A stretch of 64,000 bases of DNA from Erythrophleum ivorense (lineage: Eukaryota; Streptophyta; Magnoliopsida; Fabales; Fabaceae). Below the pieces are notes generated by a model that was not told the origin of the DNA, did no database searches, and saw only the letters and a list, made by a program, of their open reading frames with translations. A program made the translations under genes and the position numbers. The stretch is from positions 42,743,283-42,807,282 of the forward strand of contig JAIUCV010000003.1 in assembly GCA_026724425.1 (NCBI GenBank), given 5' to 3'. This document shows positions 1-13,665 of this stretch, in pieces (position 1 is the first letter of the stretch; every line of letters starts with the position of its first letter).

Positions 1-1440
1 GCAAGTTACTCAAGGGTCTAGAATTCAAGTTTTTGGTACTAACTTTGAAAAATCATAATTAATTCTACAAAATTCGAAATCAAATAAATGATAGCCTTTT
101 GGAAAGCTCTGTATGTCAACTATAGTTAAAAATCATTTTATGCCATGAAATCCTAAATGGACCATGATTGACATCTAAAAGGTACCAAAGGTTTGGCTAC
201 CCAGTTTGCTATCATAGGTTACTGATATAAATTTCAAAAATTCATGACTAATTATAGAAAAATCAAAACCCAGCAAAGTATACCATTCTAGAAAGATATT
301 GATGTTAACTAGGGGATAAAAGTAACTTCAGATGAAAATAGAAGCCTTTAGTCCCTAAAAAACTATAGACTAGTAATAGAGGTCTAGCTACGCCCTTGAT
401 ACTGATTTGGAACTTCAAAAATTCGTTTCTCTCTCTATATAAATCCAAATTAGGTGCTCTTAAATTCTCTAGAAATATTATCATGTCTAGTTTAGGTCTA
501 TAAAAGTTCATAGCCATTGGATAACAATTGGCCTATGAGTGACACAAGCAAAAAATCTGACCATTTGCATAGTAAGAATGCTAATTCTGTTAAAAATTTT
601 CAAATTTGAAAAATCATAATAAATTCTCTAGAGCTCCAATTTGGGTATTCTTTGGCTCTATGGAAAGCTCTAGGTAAGATCTATATGCATGCCAAATTTC
701 ATGCAAAGAAAAGCCCATTTGGTCAGATTTTGATGTAGTTCAAAAATATGGCAATTTTGACAACATAATGGGGTCAATTTGGTTCCAAATGGCTTCTAAA
801 TTATCCTACAACCACTTAAGCACATTTGAAGGCATAAACACAGCCTATATGAGCTTCCCAAGTGGCCCAAAACATCATACAACTCAAACTCACTATGCCA
901 CATGCCATAATACACATTCAAGAATGGTCTACCAAGTGGTGAAATTATGCATTCTCATTCTAATATTGGTATGTACAATATATTCATATACTTTTACATT
1001 TTCTCAAACATCTACATTTCAAAAATAATATGTACATACAAACTTTGATAATGGAATACATCAAAGACTACATTAGTGTCAAAGTATAGCTAACTATGCT
1101 CCTTGGCTTCCATCTTTGGCTTCATGAACTTCACCTAGACATGTTAAGATGGGAGAGGGAAGGGGGCGAGAATCAAGGGGTCTCAATAGCCCAAACATCT
1201 TTTCAAGTAAGCAAATAAGACATGTAATTATATGACAAGATATAAGCATGTCATAAACACTTTCAAGAGGTATCACATTCACACATTCCATGCCATAGCA
1301 ACATATTAAGGCTAAAAACAAGCTTAAGGGACTCTTGGTCTAACCTCACCCCATTCTTGGGACTTTTGAATTAGCATAATCCTTGGACTAAGGACTTTTG
1401 ACTTAGCCTCACTCATTCATAAAACTTTTGGCCTAGTCTC
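1..1440 (+). mobile_element. Large-LTR family copy B, left part (truncated by the window edge)
   Basis: This is the left part of a large solo-LTR-type repeat whose right part lies at 5117-7045. The copy was split by insertion of copy A, and its beginning is outside the window. It shares with the other copies repeated phrases such as 'tttgaaaaatcataattaattct' variants, followed by the family's minisatellite of 'gacttttggcttagcctcaccc'-like units (about 1325-1440). That minisatellite continues without a break at 5117 once A and one TSD copy are removed. No coding region is seen; short ORFs here match nothing recognisable. The strand gives relative orientation only, with '+' meaning the TGTAACACC-type end is on the left. 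Confidence 0.85.
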
Positions 1441-4400
1441 TATAACACCGTAGATTCTAGCTCATTTCATGACATTCATAAGCTTCACATCATTATTTCC
1501 ATAAGAGTACATGAAAAAGGGAATGAAAATAATGGGTTTATTTGCGTTGCGTCGTACTTAAAAATTGTAATCGGTATCACATGGATCATGTGAGTTCATA
1601 CTATATATCCTCATATTTAATTACATCATTACAATTCATTTGCATCATAAAATCATGCTCATAACTCATGGAAACCGAAATGGAGCGTGAAATGGGTTTG
1701 TTTAATTTCTGCCAAATTGCTCCTTATTCTACCCAAATTTTGAAAAATCATAACTAAATCTAGAAAAATTAAAATCATACAATCTTGGTCATTCTGGGAA
1801 GCTATGGATGTCTACTTCACGTAAAAATATGCCCAGACCATAACATTCATCACATAGGGCGTTTGATATCCAAAATAATCCAAAGGTCAGACTAAATTCT
1901 AGAACTATCATAGAATTCTACAGAAAACTTTGAAAATGTCCAATTAATTCCAAAAAAAAATCAATTCATGAAAATGATACCAATCTAGAAAGTTGTGGAT
2001 GTTAACTAGAGAAGAAAAATATCTCCAAATCAGTTCATCAAGCCCAAGCCTCAGAATTTGATAGAACAATACCTCTGGTTGGGTAAGATTATTGATACTA
2101 GACAGAAACTTCAAAAATTCATATCTCCCTCTCTAGACTCCAAATGAGGTGCTTCTAGTCGACACAAGTCACTGTGATTGTCTAGTTTCTCTTTATAAAA
2201 TTTCATGGAAATTGGACATTGTTTGAGCCCCATGTGACAGAATATAATTTTGGACCAAATGAATAGTGCAGCAAACCAAAAACCATGAAAATTGCCAACT
2301 TTAAAAAATCATCAAATATTCTGTAGACCTCCAAAAATTATGATCTTTAGCTTCCTAAAAAGCTCTTAATGAGATCTAATTGCATGCCAAATATCATATC
2401 AATACTAATGCATTTGGCTAAAAAGTGATATAGGGTTCCATATTAGTCAATTTTGGCTCCATATAGGGTACCAAAGTTGCCATATGGATTCCTCTTGGTC
2501 TTGGCACCTTTTGGGCAAGTCTCAAAGTACATTTAAGACTTAGGTGAGCTACCCAAATGGTCCCAAACCTCATGCATCTCATTTTAGCTATTCAACCCAC
2601 ACTTATGCACAATTACATCAAACTTCCAAATTGCATACTTGGGTATTACATTTTTAAACATCACATAATGTCATATTTACACATGTCTCAAGGGTCATAG
2701 ACCATTTACAACATTATATACATTGTGAAGCATCATTATGGATTCAAAAAGAATAAAACTAGGCATATGGTTATCAATCTTCCTTCTTCATTGTTGTTAA
2801 CTCCCATCACCATAGCCACTTGGTCCACTTAGCATGTTAGATCATTGGAGAGGAGGGAATGAGATTTCAAGAATCCCAATAGTTTATCTCCCATTCAATC
2901 ATACATAATATGTGCAAAGCAAGCTTTACAAATGTATGCATGGAGAAAATGGAAATCATGGACATTTAAAAAGCAAGCTTAGCATATGAACCAATCATAC
3001 AAGACATTCAAGAGCTCACTAAGTGTTTGGATTGGCCTCACACTTCTCCTTATGGATTTTGGACTTGCCTCACCCATTCTTTAAGAGCTTTGAACTTAAC
3101 CATACTCTTGGGAGCCCACTTTGCTTTTGAGAGACTCTTTACTTTGTCTCAACCAAGCTCAAAGATTCTTGGCTTATCATCACCATGGTGAAGAGTTCTT
3201 GGCCTTTCTACACTCAAGCAAACTCAAACAAATATCATGTACTCATTTGGAAGCATAATATGGCATCAAGAATCATTGCATATAAAGGCATGCTAGCATA
3301 CTTTTCATAGCTTGAAAATACACATACACATATTCTAAAACAAGCTAAACACACATCCATGCATAAGAGAAGGTAGAGAGAGCTACCTTACTTACATTTA
3401 CACATTTTTTCCTTAAACCTTGAGTCCTCTCCCTTGACCTCACATACCCAAAGAGGTAGAGATCATTTCTCTTGGCCTAGATACACCAAAAGAAATATGA
3501 ATTACTCATGGGAACAAGCCTTGGCATTATACATACTTTACATGATGCTACTTTGGTCTATGGCTCTATTATGCTTCCCTAAGGCACTTAACGAAGCAAC
3601 TACAAGAATTCATGATCTTGGCTCTCTTCTCTCCTTCAATCTATGATTCTTGACTCCATTTAAACTCCTTGGAGTCATCACACAATTATTTTAAGGAGCC
3701 TAGCTAGGAGTTGCTTCATTATGTTATATTATGGAACATATACCTCCATCTCACTATCTATGGTTTCTAAAAAATTTTTCAAGGCTTCCTCTCATCCTCT
3801 TCTATCATATATGAATCAAAAATAAGCTTGGAGCAAATTAAAAAACTCCTTAGCTACTCCCCCATGCTTGGGCGAGACAATGCAAGAATTTCAGGTTCAT
3901 GGAATTTGCAATTTTTCCTTGAAGGGAAAGGCACTTGGGAGCCTTCCTAGGGGTCTTGGGAACTCAAACAAACACTTACATAAGCTAGGGAATTCTTGAA
4001 TCCAATCAGATTTTGCCATATGTTCAAGAATCCCTAACTTTGCTATCTTGAATTCTAATGGTTCATTTTGATCCCTAATTTCTTTATTGGATCCCTCATG
4101 CCTCAAAGCCTCACTTGCTATCATGTTTAGACTAGAATTGGACCCCTATTATATAGCCCTTATTCTGACCAAAACCATAAAGGAAAAGAAATTCAAGAAC
4201 AAGCAACAAAGTCCCGCTTTGCTTACCTTATTTATAAGCTTTCCAAGGGAGCTTCCTTATGCTACCAAGAAATCTCTCAAATCCTATCTTTCCTCCCCTA
4301 AACGAACCACATATCAGCACCAAATTAAATGCCAAAACCATGAGAAGGGAGAGGAAGAAGAAGGGAAGAAGTTTAACAAGGCAAGGAGTAGGAAAAAGTG

Positions 4401-5116
4401 ACTAAAACTTACACTTTTCAAAGCTTCTTCTTCCTTCCTTGGCCTCCCCTATTGTGCGCCACTCTCAGCCCTTCTTAATTATATTTTAATGTGTAAGAGA
4501 GTTGGTGAGGAGATTTGACCAGAGGTGGGACATTTTTATAAGCCAAGGGATTCATTTAAGCAACTTTTAAAATTTGCAATTTAGTCCCTCTTTGTAGTTT
4601 TGTTCGTTTGGGCTCATTTCAACTCCTTTCGAAGAAACGTCTTTTCCATCATATTCCTTAGGCTTTTAATCATAATAGTTGCCTTTGGAATCACTAAAAA
4701 GGGATATGAAACCATTCCGAACCATTCGATCAAAGTTTTGGTCAACTGACAGCTAAAATCGCTCACTGGAGGAGTTTCAACTGTTCTAGGGGTTTCCATA
4801 GTTTTTAGGGCTTCTAAAAACCTTAGAATGCTCAAATTTTTTATTTAAAAATCCCTCCTGTGAGTTTTTCAAAAATTATCCATATTTACAAAAATGCCAC
4901 TAGCCTTTTGGCAAATTTTTCAAATCACTCCGCCCCTAGTTCCTGGGTAACTCAAGACTCAAATCCTCATTTTTCATTATTTAAAATTTTATTCTATTTA
5001 GTTGGCCCCAATCCCTTCTATTTCGGGGACTTCCTTTTGTATCTGGCATATTTCTGACGTTTACAGAGAAACCAAACATCGCATTTCTCACGTTTATAAA
5101 GGAACCAGATGTTACA
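1441..5116 (+). mobile_element. Solo LTR A of the large-LTR family, 3676 bp, nested in copy B
   Basis: The unit starts TATAACACC (a G-to-A change in the usual TG) and ends GATGTTACA. It is flanked by the 5-bp target duplication GTCTC (1436-1440 and 5117-5121). Its internal order matches copies E and F: a 'gcgttgcgtcgt' block near 1553, AT-rich spacer, the roughly 30-bp minisatellite around 3010-3230, purine/pyrimidine-rich tracts, a conserved block near 4610-4700, then the terminus. A short minus-strand ORF at 3897-4124 has a relative at 5829-6041 in copy B, which reflects repeat homology and not a gene. No gag/pol, primer-binding site or polypurine tract is adjacent, as expected for a solo LTR. 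Confidence 0.9.
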
Positions 5117-7045
5117 GTCTCACCCATTCTTAGGAACTTTTGGCTTCACCTTACCCATCACAACGGACTTTTGGCACAACCTCACCCATAGAGCACAATT
5201 TCACAACCAAATGCCAATCAAGAAATATAATGGTACCATAGTAATCAATTAATAACATATGGCATTTTTCAAGATCCAAACACACACATAGGCATCAAAT
5301 GACATTCATACTACCATAAATGTACACAAGAAAGGAATGGAGAGCTTCCTTAGTAATTAAACACAAGCTTCCCTCTTGATTACCTTTCTCTCCTTTCGAT
5401 CACACACCCACAATTAGATGGAGCTTGATTTATTTTGCCTAAACACAACAAATAGCATCCAATTACCCTCTTGAAACAAGCCTTAGCATCGAACACACAT
5501 TAAAGAAGCATACTTTGTCTTATGGTTATATTTTAGTTCCATAAAAGGCCTTATAATGTCACTACCATAATTCAAGCTTTTGAATTCATTCTCTTCTTAT
5601 ATCTAGGCCTCTTGACCCCATTTGGAATCCTTAGAGCCATCACACATTCATTTCTAAGAGTCTAGATACAAGTTGCTTCTATAAATCATATTATGGAACC
5701 TATGCCTCCAATTCTTAAAATATAGCTTCTAAATTTTTTTCATGGGTTCCTCTCATGTTCTTCCATCATATAAAGTCCCAAACTAAGCTTAGAAAAAAAT
5801 TAAACACTCCCTAGATCTCCCAACTCCTCTAGACTGAGACATGGAGAGCATTTAGAGTCCATGGAGTTTCCAATTTTTTCTTGATGGAAGAGGCACTTGG
5901 GAGGCTCCCTAGGAGTCTTAAGAACTCAAGCAAACACTTACATAAGCTACCAAATTTTTGAATCAAAATAGATTTCACAAGACCGACAAGGATTCCTAGC
6001 CTTTCTATCTTGAATTCTAATGGCTTTTCTTTGATTTTCATTGCGTTTCCTAGGTTCCCATAGCCTAAATCCTAAGATTCTTGCTTGCTCTAGGTCAAAA
6101 ATTCCTCCCCCTTGGTTATTCTATTTGAGGCCGAGACATATACTCAAAAAGCCTAAAGGGAGAAAGCAACAAAGAGAAGAAACTACCTTGCTTTCCTTGC
6201 TTCTTTAAGAGCTTTTTTCTTTGCCTTTCCTTTCACCTTGAATTTCGAACTCCTCCCCTCTATACATAGCTCAAAACAGAACCAAATCACATACCAAAGC
6301 TATGGAAAGGGAGAGGACAAGGAGGAGAAGAGGAGATGTAAAGGAAGAACTAAGAAAACCTTAATTTTTTCATACCTCTTGCCTTGATTTTCTTCTCCCT
6401 TGGAGCTTTTTCTTGTGCATCTAGGTTAGGTAGAGTCTCTCTCTATTTTAGATGAAACAAGTTAGTTAAGAGGAGAGAAGGAAAGGGGATGCCTCTTATA
6501 AGAAGAATCAAGAAAAAATTGTTCCTTAAAAATGACATTTACGTCTTGTGTTTGTAGCATTTTCATTTTAGACTCATTTTAGCTCCTTTTTTAGAACCAT
6601 CTTTTCCATCATAAAATTTAGATCTTCTATTTTATAAAATGGCTTTAGAATCACTCAATTTGAATTTAAAACCTTTTTAAATAAAATAGTCAAAGTTTAA
6701 ATCAATCATCATTAAAAAATGTACAGCAGAGGGGTTTTAACTATCCCGGGGCTTTCCATAATTTTCAAGGCCTCTAAGAACTTCAAAAAGATCAAATTTT
6801 CCATTTAAAAAACCATCCTGTGAGTTTTTCAAAAGTTGCACAAATTTACAAAAATGTCACTATACCTTCGGCAATTTTACTGAATCATTCTAACTCTGAT
6901 TTCTAGGCAACTCAATGCTCAAATCCTTGTTTTTCATTATTTAAAATTTTATCCTAATTTTATTTGGCCTGAAATCATTCAATCCAAGGGACTTGCCTTT
7001 TAAATTAATTTATTATAATGTTTTTACGAAATACTGGACATTACA
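5117..7045 (+). mobile_element. Large-LTR family copy B, right part
   Basis: This is the continuation of the copy interrupted at 1440. It resumes inside the roughly 30-bp minisatellite with GTCTCACCCATTC and ends in GGACATTACA at 7045. It contains the family's conserved block (about 6570-6670: pieces like 'agctccttttttagaaccatc' and 'ggctttagaatcactcaa'). The 5' TSD is outside the window, so the right-hand TSD cannot be tested. Copy B must be older than A because A lies inside it. Confidence 0.85.
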
Positions 7046-10000
7046 TCTAGCACCTAAACCCATTAATAGAGCTTAAGTTTTCTAATGCTACTACTAATTC
7101 TAAGCTTTGGATTTCACAAATTAACTACCACACTTTAATTTAAGCCTCTAAAATTTAATTTGAGCTTAGAATATATCTTAAGGAGCTTAATAGAGTAATT
7201 GGAAGTGCCAATTCATACCTAAGGTTTATATTAAAAAAAACCCCATTTGAGAAGCTCCCCTATGGCCAAAATGGAAAGGAAGACTGTAATTGATGATTTA
7301 CATCACCATTGGCATTAAGAAGAAGCAAAATGGAGGCTGAAACAAAGGAGAAAGCAACTCAAATATAAAAGAAGAGGAAGAATGAAATTTAAGCATTAAT
7401 AGAGCTCACCATCCATGGTTCTTCTCCCATGTAGCAACTCTAGCCAAGATGCATTTGAACCCAACATCTAGTCACCTGCACAGAATGATGGCAATGGTGT
7501 TTCATGGCAGGGAGCAACCAGCAAGCAATAAGAAAATAAAGGAAGATGGGAGAAGAAGAGAAAAAGAGGCTGCATGAATGTTGTAGACAGTTTTGAAGAA
7601 AGAGGAGAAAAGAGGGGAGAAAGTGGTGTTGTGGCAAATTAGAATAAGAAAGAAAAAGTGCAAAGGAAAAAAAGACATATTATAAAAGTTACCCAATGCT
7701 CTTCTAGTGGAATTTATTTAAGACTCATGGAAAGGTTATTCTTACATGCCTAAAAGTGAAAATTAGGACCCCACAATTATCTAGAGTTTCCATGTCAACA
7801 CATTTTAAAATTTTAAGATATAAAAATATCCTGATAAGTATAAGATAAATGTCAAACTAGCTCTTTAAAATAATTTTAAAGCCCCATAATTATCCTAAGA
7901 TTATCTAAATCTTATATTTATCCTAAAAGTAAATTTGTTTAATTTAATTAAGTATTTTACTATTATTAATATAGTTGGGTTATTATAAGAAAAGCAAACC
8001 CATTTACGTGATTCAAAAATTATAATGTTATTGCAACTTACATACATGACATTTTGGAGCAAATTGAGTGTTAGGAGTTCAAATAAAAGGCTTGTCTATT
8101 ATAAATAGGTATTTTAACTTTAAATACTTGTACCTTTTGATTCAGGTGAAATTATGATATTCATCAGATGTCAACAAAAAACTATTTCTGGGTTCATTGT
8201 TGTAACTGGTTCCATCCAATTGGGACCAATTTCAAGTCTGAAATCATTCAATTTAATTAGAATACTATAAACAACAATTATGGTTTTCTACTATGGTTGC
8301 TTGCCAACTTTTAATTTAGCTCCTTAGGCACTAAAGATAACCATTCTTTCTAATAGTCATTCTTGTTGGGTTTCATTTTTATCTCGACAATCGATTCAAA
8401 GAGCTTTTGTAACCAAGCATGTCAATGGAATATTGAATAGAGTACATGTGACCTACAAAGACAATTTGCAAGGTGTAGAGATAGAGAGAAAATGAAACTA
8501 TTAACAATCTATGAAAATAGATGATTAAATTGATTTATATTATACCTACTCCTAACTAGTAATAAAAAAAATAGCAATAATAAAGAAACTTATACTTATA
8601 TTAACTTTTTTACTATTGAATATACTTGGAGAAAGAGGAGGAGGAGGAGGAGGAGGAAGAGATTGAAACAAGAGAATGTAAAATAAAGATGGGGTTTGGC
8701 TAGCTGGTGGTAGCATTTGGTTTTGAAATGTCTTCCATGATATGAGCACACAAACCTATTTCCATCACTCAAACATTATCACATGATTGGAACTCAAATT
8801 TCTATTGTAGAATAATTACCAATGCCCATCTATAAGAAATCTAAGAAGGGTTGTTGAATTGGATTTTAAAATTATTTTCACCTTCTTTTTATTTATCATT
8901 CCTTTGAAACAACAACAAGTTCCTAAGGAACATGATCCTACTTGTAAATACACAACTTTAAGGCACCAAATAAAGATAATAAGGAAGAAAGAGAATTACA
9001 CAACCGATTTATACTAGTTTGAGCCAACATGCCCTATATCCAGTTCCCAAGCATAGCACAAGGATAGTTTATTAAGCATAGGTAATTACCAAAAGTACAA
9101 AGCAACCTTACAATACAAGTTATTGTTGACTAGTTTTCACCACTTATCCCAAGGCAATCTAATAGGGCTCAACACTAGACTTTTATAGCTTTTCTTCTCT
9201 CAATAATGTTTTTCCACTCCATTAAATTTTTCTTCAAGCTTCCTAAAACTCTAATCCAAGGAAACATCATAGGATCAACTCCATTGTTTTACAACCCTTT
9301 TATCTTATTAGATTTTTCTCTCAAGACACATATAAACCAAATTTTGGAAAAAGAAGATTTAGGTTAAGCTCACAAAGTTACTAAAGGTTCTCTTAAATAT
9401 AAGGGTTAACTCATACAAAGCAATGAAATGGTAGAGCATAGTGAATACAACTTTCGAATGTAAGTGTTCAACATTATATTCTCTCCTCCCAAATTCTTCT
9501 CAAAATAGTCTTCATTATATAGTTCATCTTTTAGAAAATGACTATCGATACATCAACTCCCTTAAATTGTGCATATATGTGCACCAATTAGGAATCTAAG
9601 TCTTCAAAGCTTCTAATCAATATATGATTAGTGCAACAACTTTATTCCATGTTGAGCAGCCTTTCAAATGCAAATCAGTGACTCCATATGCTTTAGAAGT
9701 GAGAGATCTTGACTAAATCTTCATTAAGTTGTTTCTATCTCTACTTCCTTCAAATAGTAGTTTCTTTTTCTATTTCTTAATTCCATGGAATTTCCTTTTT
9801 TATTTCAAATCAAAGATATTTCATTAATTACTCACATAAGAAGTTAATTGGAGTAATTATATGATATAAACTATGATGCAAATCTTTTCATGTTTATTTG
9901 AAAACTTTCCTTAAAAGGATTCAAGAAAATTTTCCTTAAAAATACCTATTAAAACATTTCCTTATAATTCAAGATCATAATGTTACAAATCTCATTGAGT

Positions 10001-10384
10001 TTAATTTAAAAACTTTCCTTTTAAGAATTTTAACTCAATTGATTTTTTCTTTTAAAAACTTTCCATAATGATCATGAAAGATTAATTCATGTAATATATT
10101 AATAGTAAGTAAATACTTTTTTAGCCCATGCAACAATATGTAACCCAAAAAAATCCTTTGGCCTAAAAAAAATATTTTCATGAATTATAAATTCAGTCCA
10201 ATTAACCTATTTTCCAAAGCACATATAATAAACATTTTTTACATTTTTCAAAACCAAAATGCCCAAAACCTTTGATCCAATAGCCAAGAACCAACCAACC
10301 AACCAAGTGTGCCTTTCATCTATCTAACGCTTACGAACAAAGTGTATTAACATCAATACCTTCTATTAGCATAAAGAGAAAATC
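7046..10384. other. Intergenic, no recognised gene
   Basis: I see no supported coding region. The segment 7046-7800 has purine-rich tracts and resembles decayed LTR-type sequence but could not be placed in the family. ORFs at 7440-7696 and 8552-8749 are low-complexity (Ser/Phe/Pro-rich reverse complements of purine tracts) and are rejected. The stretch 8800-10384 is AT-rich and unremarkable. Confidence 0.5.
8635..8658. repeat. (GAG)n microsatellite
   Basis: An uninterrupted run of GAG/AGG triplets inside AT-rich intergenic DNA. It is read as a proline run on the minus strand, which produces a spurious ORF. Confidence 0.9.
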
Positions 10385-13340
10385 ATGGTAAAGTTAGTAG
10401 GTAGAGCATTTCTCTCCACTTCCCTTTATGTGGCTCTTGAGAGATTGTCTTCTCATAACATTTTTAACTTCTTCCATGTGAGAAAACTCAATGATGGCAG
10501 CTTGATGAAAAAACTTCACATTATCCTTATTTATATCTATAAAGTTATTGAAGATGTAGAAGAAAAGAATAGAAAGGCCATTATGAGAAGTAGTGGCTTG
10601 ATGAGCTTAAAGATGTTGTCTTTTAGGTAGAGGACCTACTAGATGAGATTATTGATGAGGCCTCTCGATAGATGCTATAAGTTTAACTTCATCCAACCAT
10701 AGGTAATGTATGAAACTTCTTAACTCCCATTGTTTATCCATTTCATAATCAAATTGAATCAAGGATCAAAGAACTAGTTGACTACCTAGAATTCCTAGTA
10801 AACAAAAGGGTTAAGTTGGGATTAAAGGAAGGCTTTAGCGCTAGCACTTAAGTAAGAGTGAATAGTAAAGTGTTTAAAAGATTGCTAACAACATCTTTAA
10901 TAGATGGATCTAATATGTGCAATTGAAATGCTGATAAAGAGAGTATAATAGAGATTTTATTATCAAATAACATTGGTAGGAATCAGCTACCTATGGATGT
11001 GATTGCCATCATGAATATGGGTGGGATGGGTAACACAGCCCTTTCGTGGCTTGTCTACGAGGACCAAAGCATGAAGGATCAATTTCAACACATTGGTTGG
11101 GTGTGTATTTTAGAAGAATTTGATGTTGTTCAAGCTACAAAAGCAATTCTTCAAGTACTTGATTGTCTAACAAAAAAATCAGATGATCTACAATTACATC
11201 AACTTGACCTAAAAGAGAAATTGATGGCTAAGAAATATTTTCTCATTCTTTATGATGTTTGGAATGAGAATTATGCACTTTGGGAGGCCTTCCAATCTCC
11301 TTTGAACTATGGAACTCTAGCAAGTAAGATCCCTGTAACAATCGTTAAAAAAAAGCTCACAAACGTCATGCACTCTACTAATGTACATCTTTTAAAGCCA
11401 TTACAAGATAAAGATTGCTGGAAGTAATTTACAAAACATGCATTTAATGACCAATACCATTATGTAGATCCAGATCTTGTATCAATTGTTAAAGAAATTA
11501 TTAAAAAGCATGATGGATTGCCTTTACCAATAAAGACATTAGGAAGTCTATTGTATATGAAGCTATCACCTTGGGATTAGGTTAAGATTTTTGAAAATGA
11601 TATTTGGCATTTATTAAAGGATGATAGCAATATGATCCTATTTTTATGGTTGAGCTACCATTATCTAGCTTCAAATCTTAAGCATTATTTTACTTAATGT
11701 TCCATCTTTCCAAAAGATCACTTGATAGAGAAGGATGTCCTAATCCAATTATGGATGGTGGAAGTTTTATTGCATTCCACTTAGACAAGCAAGAGCATTG
11801 AAGAAGTGGGTAGTGAAATTTTCAATGATCTAGAGTAAAGGTCATTTTTGGAACCATCAAAAAATGGTGGTGGTGATTACTTCATTATGCATCACTTTTT
11901 GAATGACATGGCAACATTTTTTATAGGATAATTTTATTTGCAGCTAAAGGGTGATTAGGTGCAATGTATTCTAATAAAAGCTCATTACTTTTCATACCCA
12001 ACCAATGATTTTGAAAAATTAAAAAATGTCAAAGATGTTTTCATATGCCACCAATTGCGTAGCTTCCTCCAGTTGAGTAATTATGTTGGCAATTTTGACA
12101 GAAAAGCTGATATGATTTATGATATGCTATCTAGACTTGATCGTCCTAAGTATAGGTAGGTATTATCTTTGAATAGATATTTGAATGTGAAAAAGATGAC
12201 AAATCCTATTAACAGTTTAAAGCACTTATGTTATTTGGATGTTTCTTTGACTGAAATTGAAAAGTTGTCAAATTAAGTGTATTTGATGATTAACTTGCAA
12301 ACATTGAAATTATATAATTGTAGTCACTCAACTAAGTTGCCATTCGATTTACACAAGCTCATCAACTTGCATCATCTTGACTTGGAATAATGTGGCATAA
12401 AGAAGATGCCCAAATATATAGACAAGTTAAAGCATCTCCAAACAATGACTTAATTTGTTTTGGGTAAGAATAGAGGATATGATTTAAAGGAATTAGATAC
12501 TCTAAACCATTTAAGGGATATACTAGCTATTTCAAGTGTAGAGAACATAATTGACGCTATGAATGCCAGAGAAGCCAATTTGAAAGAGAAAATTTTGGAT
12601 AAATTAAATTTGCATTAGGGATTCATTGAAAGTCATGAGGTGTCACAACACCGAGAACACATATTGGAAGCACTTGAGCTAAATTGTAACATAAAAGAGC
12701 TTATTATTTCATGCTATATGCATACTAGATTTTTGAATTGGTTTGATGGTTTTCATTCTCCTAATTTAATTTCTTTATTTTTATCTGATTGCACATATTG
12801 TGTTAACTTGTCACCACTTGGGCAACTACTTTTCCTCAAAGACTTGACATTAATGAACTTTGCGAAATAAAGGTGATGGGTCATGAGTTTTATGGGAATG
12901 GCTCCTCAAGTGCTCAATTTTGATCCTTTTCATAATTATGTTTTTCAAGGATGGAAGAATGAGAAGAATGGAATATATGTTATGAAAGTGATAGTTTGCC
13001 ATGCCTTCAAGGGCTTTATATATGGGATTGCCCCTACCTCAGCACCTTCCTTCTTTAAAAATGTTAGACATTTGGAGGTGTGAATGTCTAATGTTTTAAG
13101 TGATTATCAATAAAATTCTCTAATGATGGAATCACTTCCTCAAGGAGGTTTGATTTCAAATCTAAACCATCGTTCAATCCAGTAGAGCCAAAACTCATTG
13201 CTTCTTGCAAGGATTGTGGTCTGCATGAGCTCCTCCCTTTGGAAGAACTTGAAGTTCATGATGACTTTAAAAATGTGGAGTCCTTCCTTAAGGAGGTATT
13301 GTTGCCACCTAATGTTCACTCTCTTTCATTTGAATAATGC
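10385..13340 (+). pseudogene. CC-NB-ARC-LRR (CNL, I2/R3a-like) resistance-gene pseudogene
   Basis: This is the relic of an intracellular immune receptor. An Rx_N-type coiled-coil start (MVKLVGRAFLSTSLYVALERL, then a degenerate EDLLDEI motif near 10630) begins at the ATG at 10385. After frameshifts and stops comes NB-ARC (about 10820-11940). Its P-loop region reads MGGMGNTALSWLVYED, so the nucleotide-binding Lys is Asn and the following Thr is Ala. Kinase-2 reads LILYDVWNE, with the first Asp replaced by Tyr. Degenerate RNBS-B, GLPLP (for GLPLA), CSIFPKD and MHHFLNDMA (for MHDLVNDLA) follow. LRR remnants run to about 13340 (LKHLCYLDVSLTEIEKL, INLHHLDLE, SPLGQLLFLKDLTL). Stops and frameshifts interrupt every domain. 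The longest open piece is 10993-11427. The order and spacing fit a single-exon CNL. Present function as a receptor is very unlikely. Confidence 0.93.
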
Positions 13341-13371
13341 TTAAAATTAAAAAACAATAAACTACAAAGGT

Positions 13372-13665
13372 CATTACAAAAATGGTGTTTATCCATGATT
13401 CTTTAGTAGGTTTAGTGATGGCTATAACCATCTTTAAACCCTCTAGCTATGGTTATATTATCCATTGTTGAACCATTTATGGTAAAGGTTTTAACCATAG
13501 TTTTTATGAACTGTTGGTCAAGCTATCGCTAGACCGTAGTCTAGCTATGATTTATAAGAACTATAACTAAACGATGGTCTAGCCATGGTTATTTTAACCA
13601 TAGGTAGACCACGGTTTAGCTATGGTTCTTATAAACCATAACTAAACCTTTTTATTTTTAAGGTG
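13372..13665 (+). mobile_element. CACTA-type transposon end fragment (subterminal repeat array)
   Basis: It starts CATTACAAAAATGG, one transition from a CACTACAAAAA-type CACTA terminus. It is followed by many direct and inverted copies of a motif like 'aaccatggctagaccgtgg' and 'tagctatggttcttataa', the expected look of a CACTA subterminal array. No opposite terminus or 3-bp TSD is evident, so it looks like a one-ended remnant. It sits about 30 bp past the last recognisable LRR sequence and may have truncated the pseudogene. A long-hairpin MITE is the alternative. Confidence 0.55.

Noticed and set aside
768..1028. Open reading frame with an ATG on the + strand
   Set aside because: It lies inside LTR copy B, is not open in the other copies, and has no recognisable domain.
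3897..4401. Overlapping ORFs on both strands, one with a relative at 5829-6041
   Set aside because: The similarity is explained by LTR copies A and B being homologous. The frames are not kept in copies E and F.
1441..7045. A and B considered as the LTR pair of one element
   Set aside because: B's minisatellite resumes exactly at A's TSD, so A is nested within B and nothing lies between them.
7440..7696. Two overlapping Phe/Ser-rich minus-strand ORFs
   Set aside because: They are the reverse complement of a purine-rich tract; low complexity, no family.
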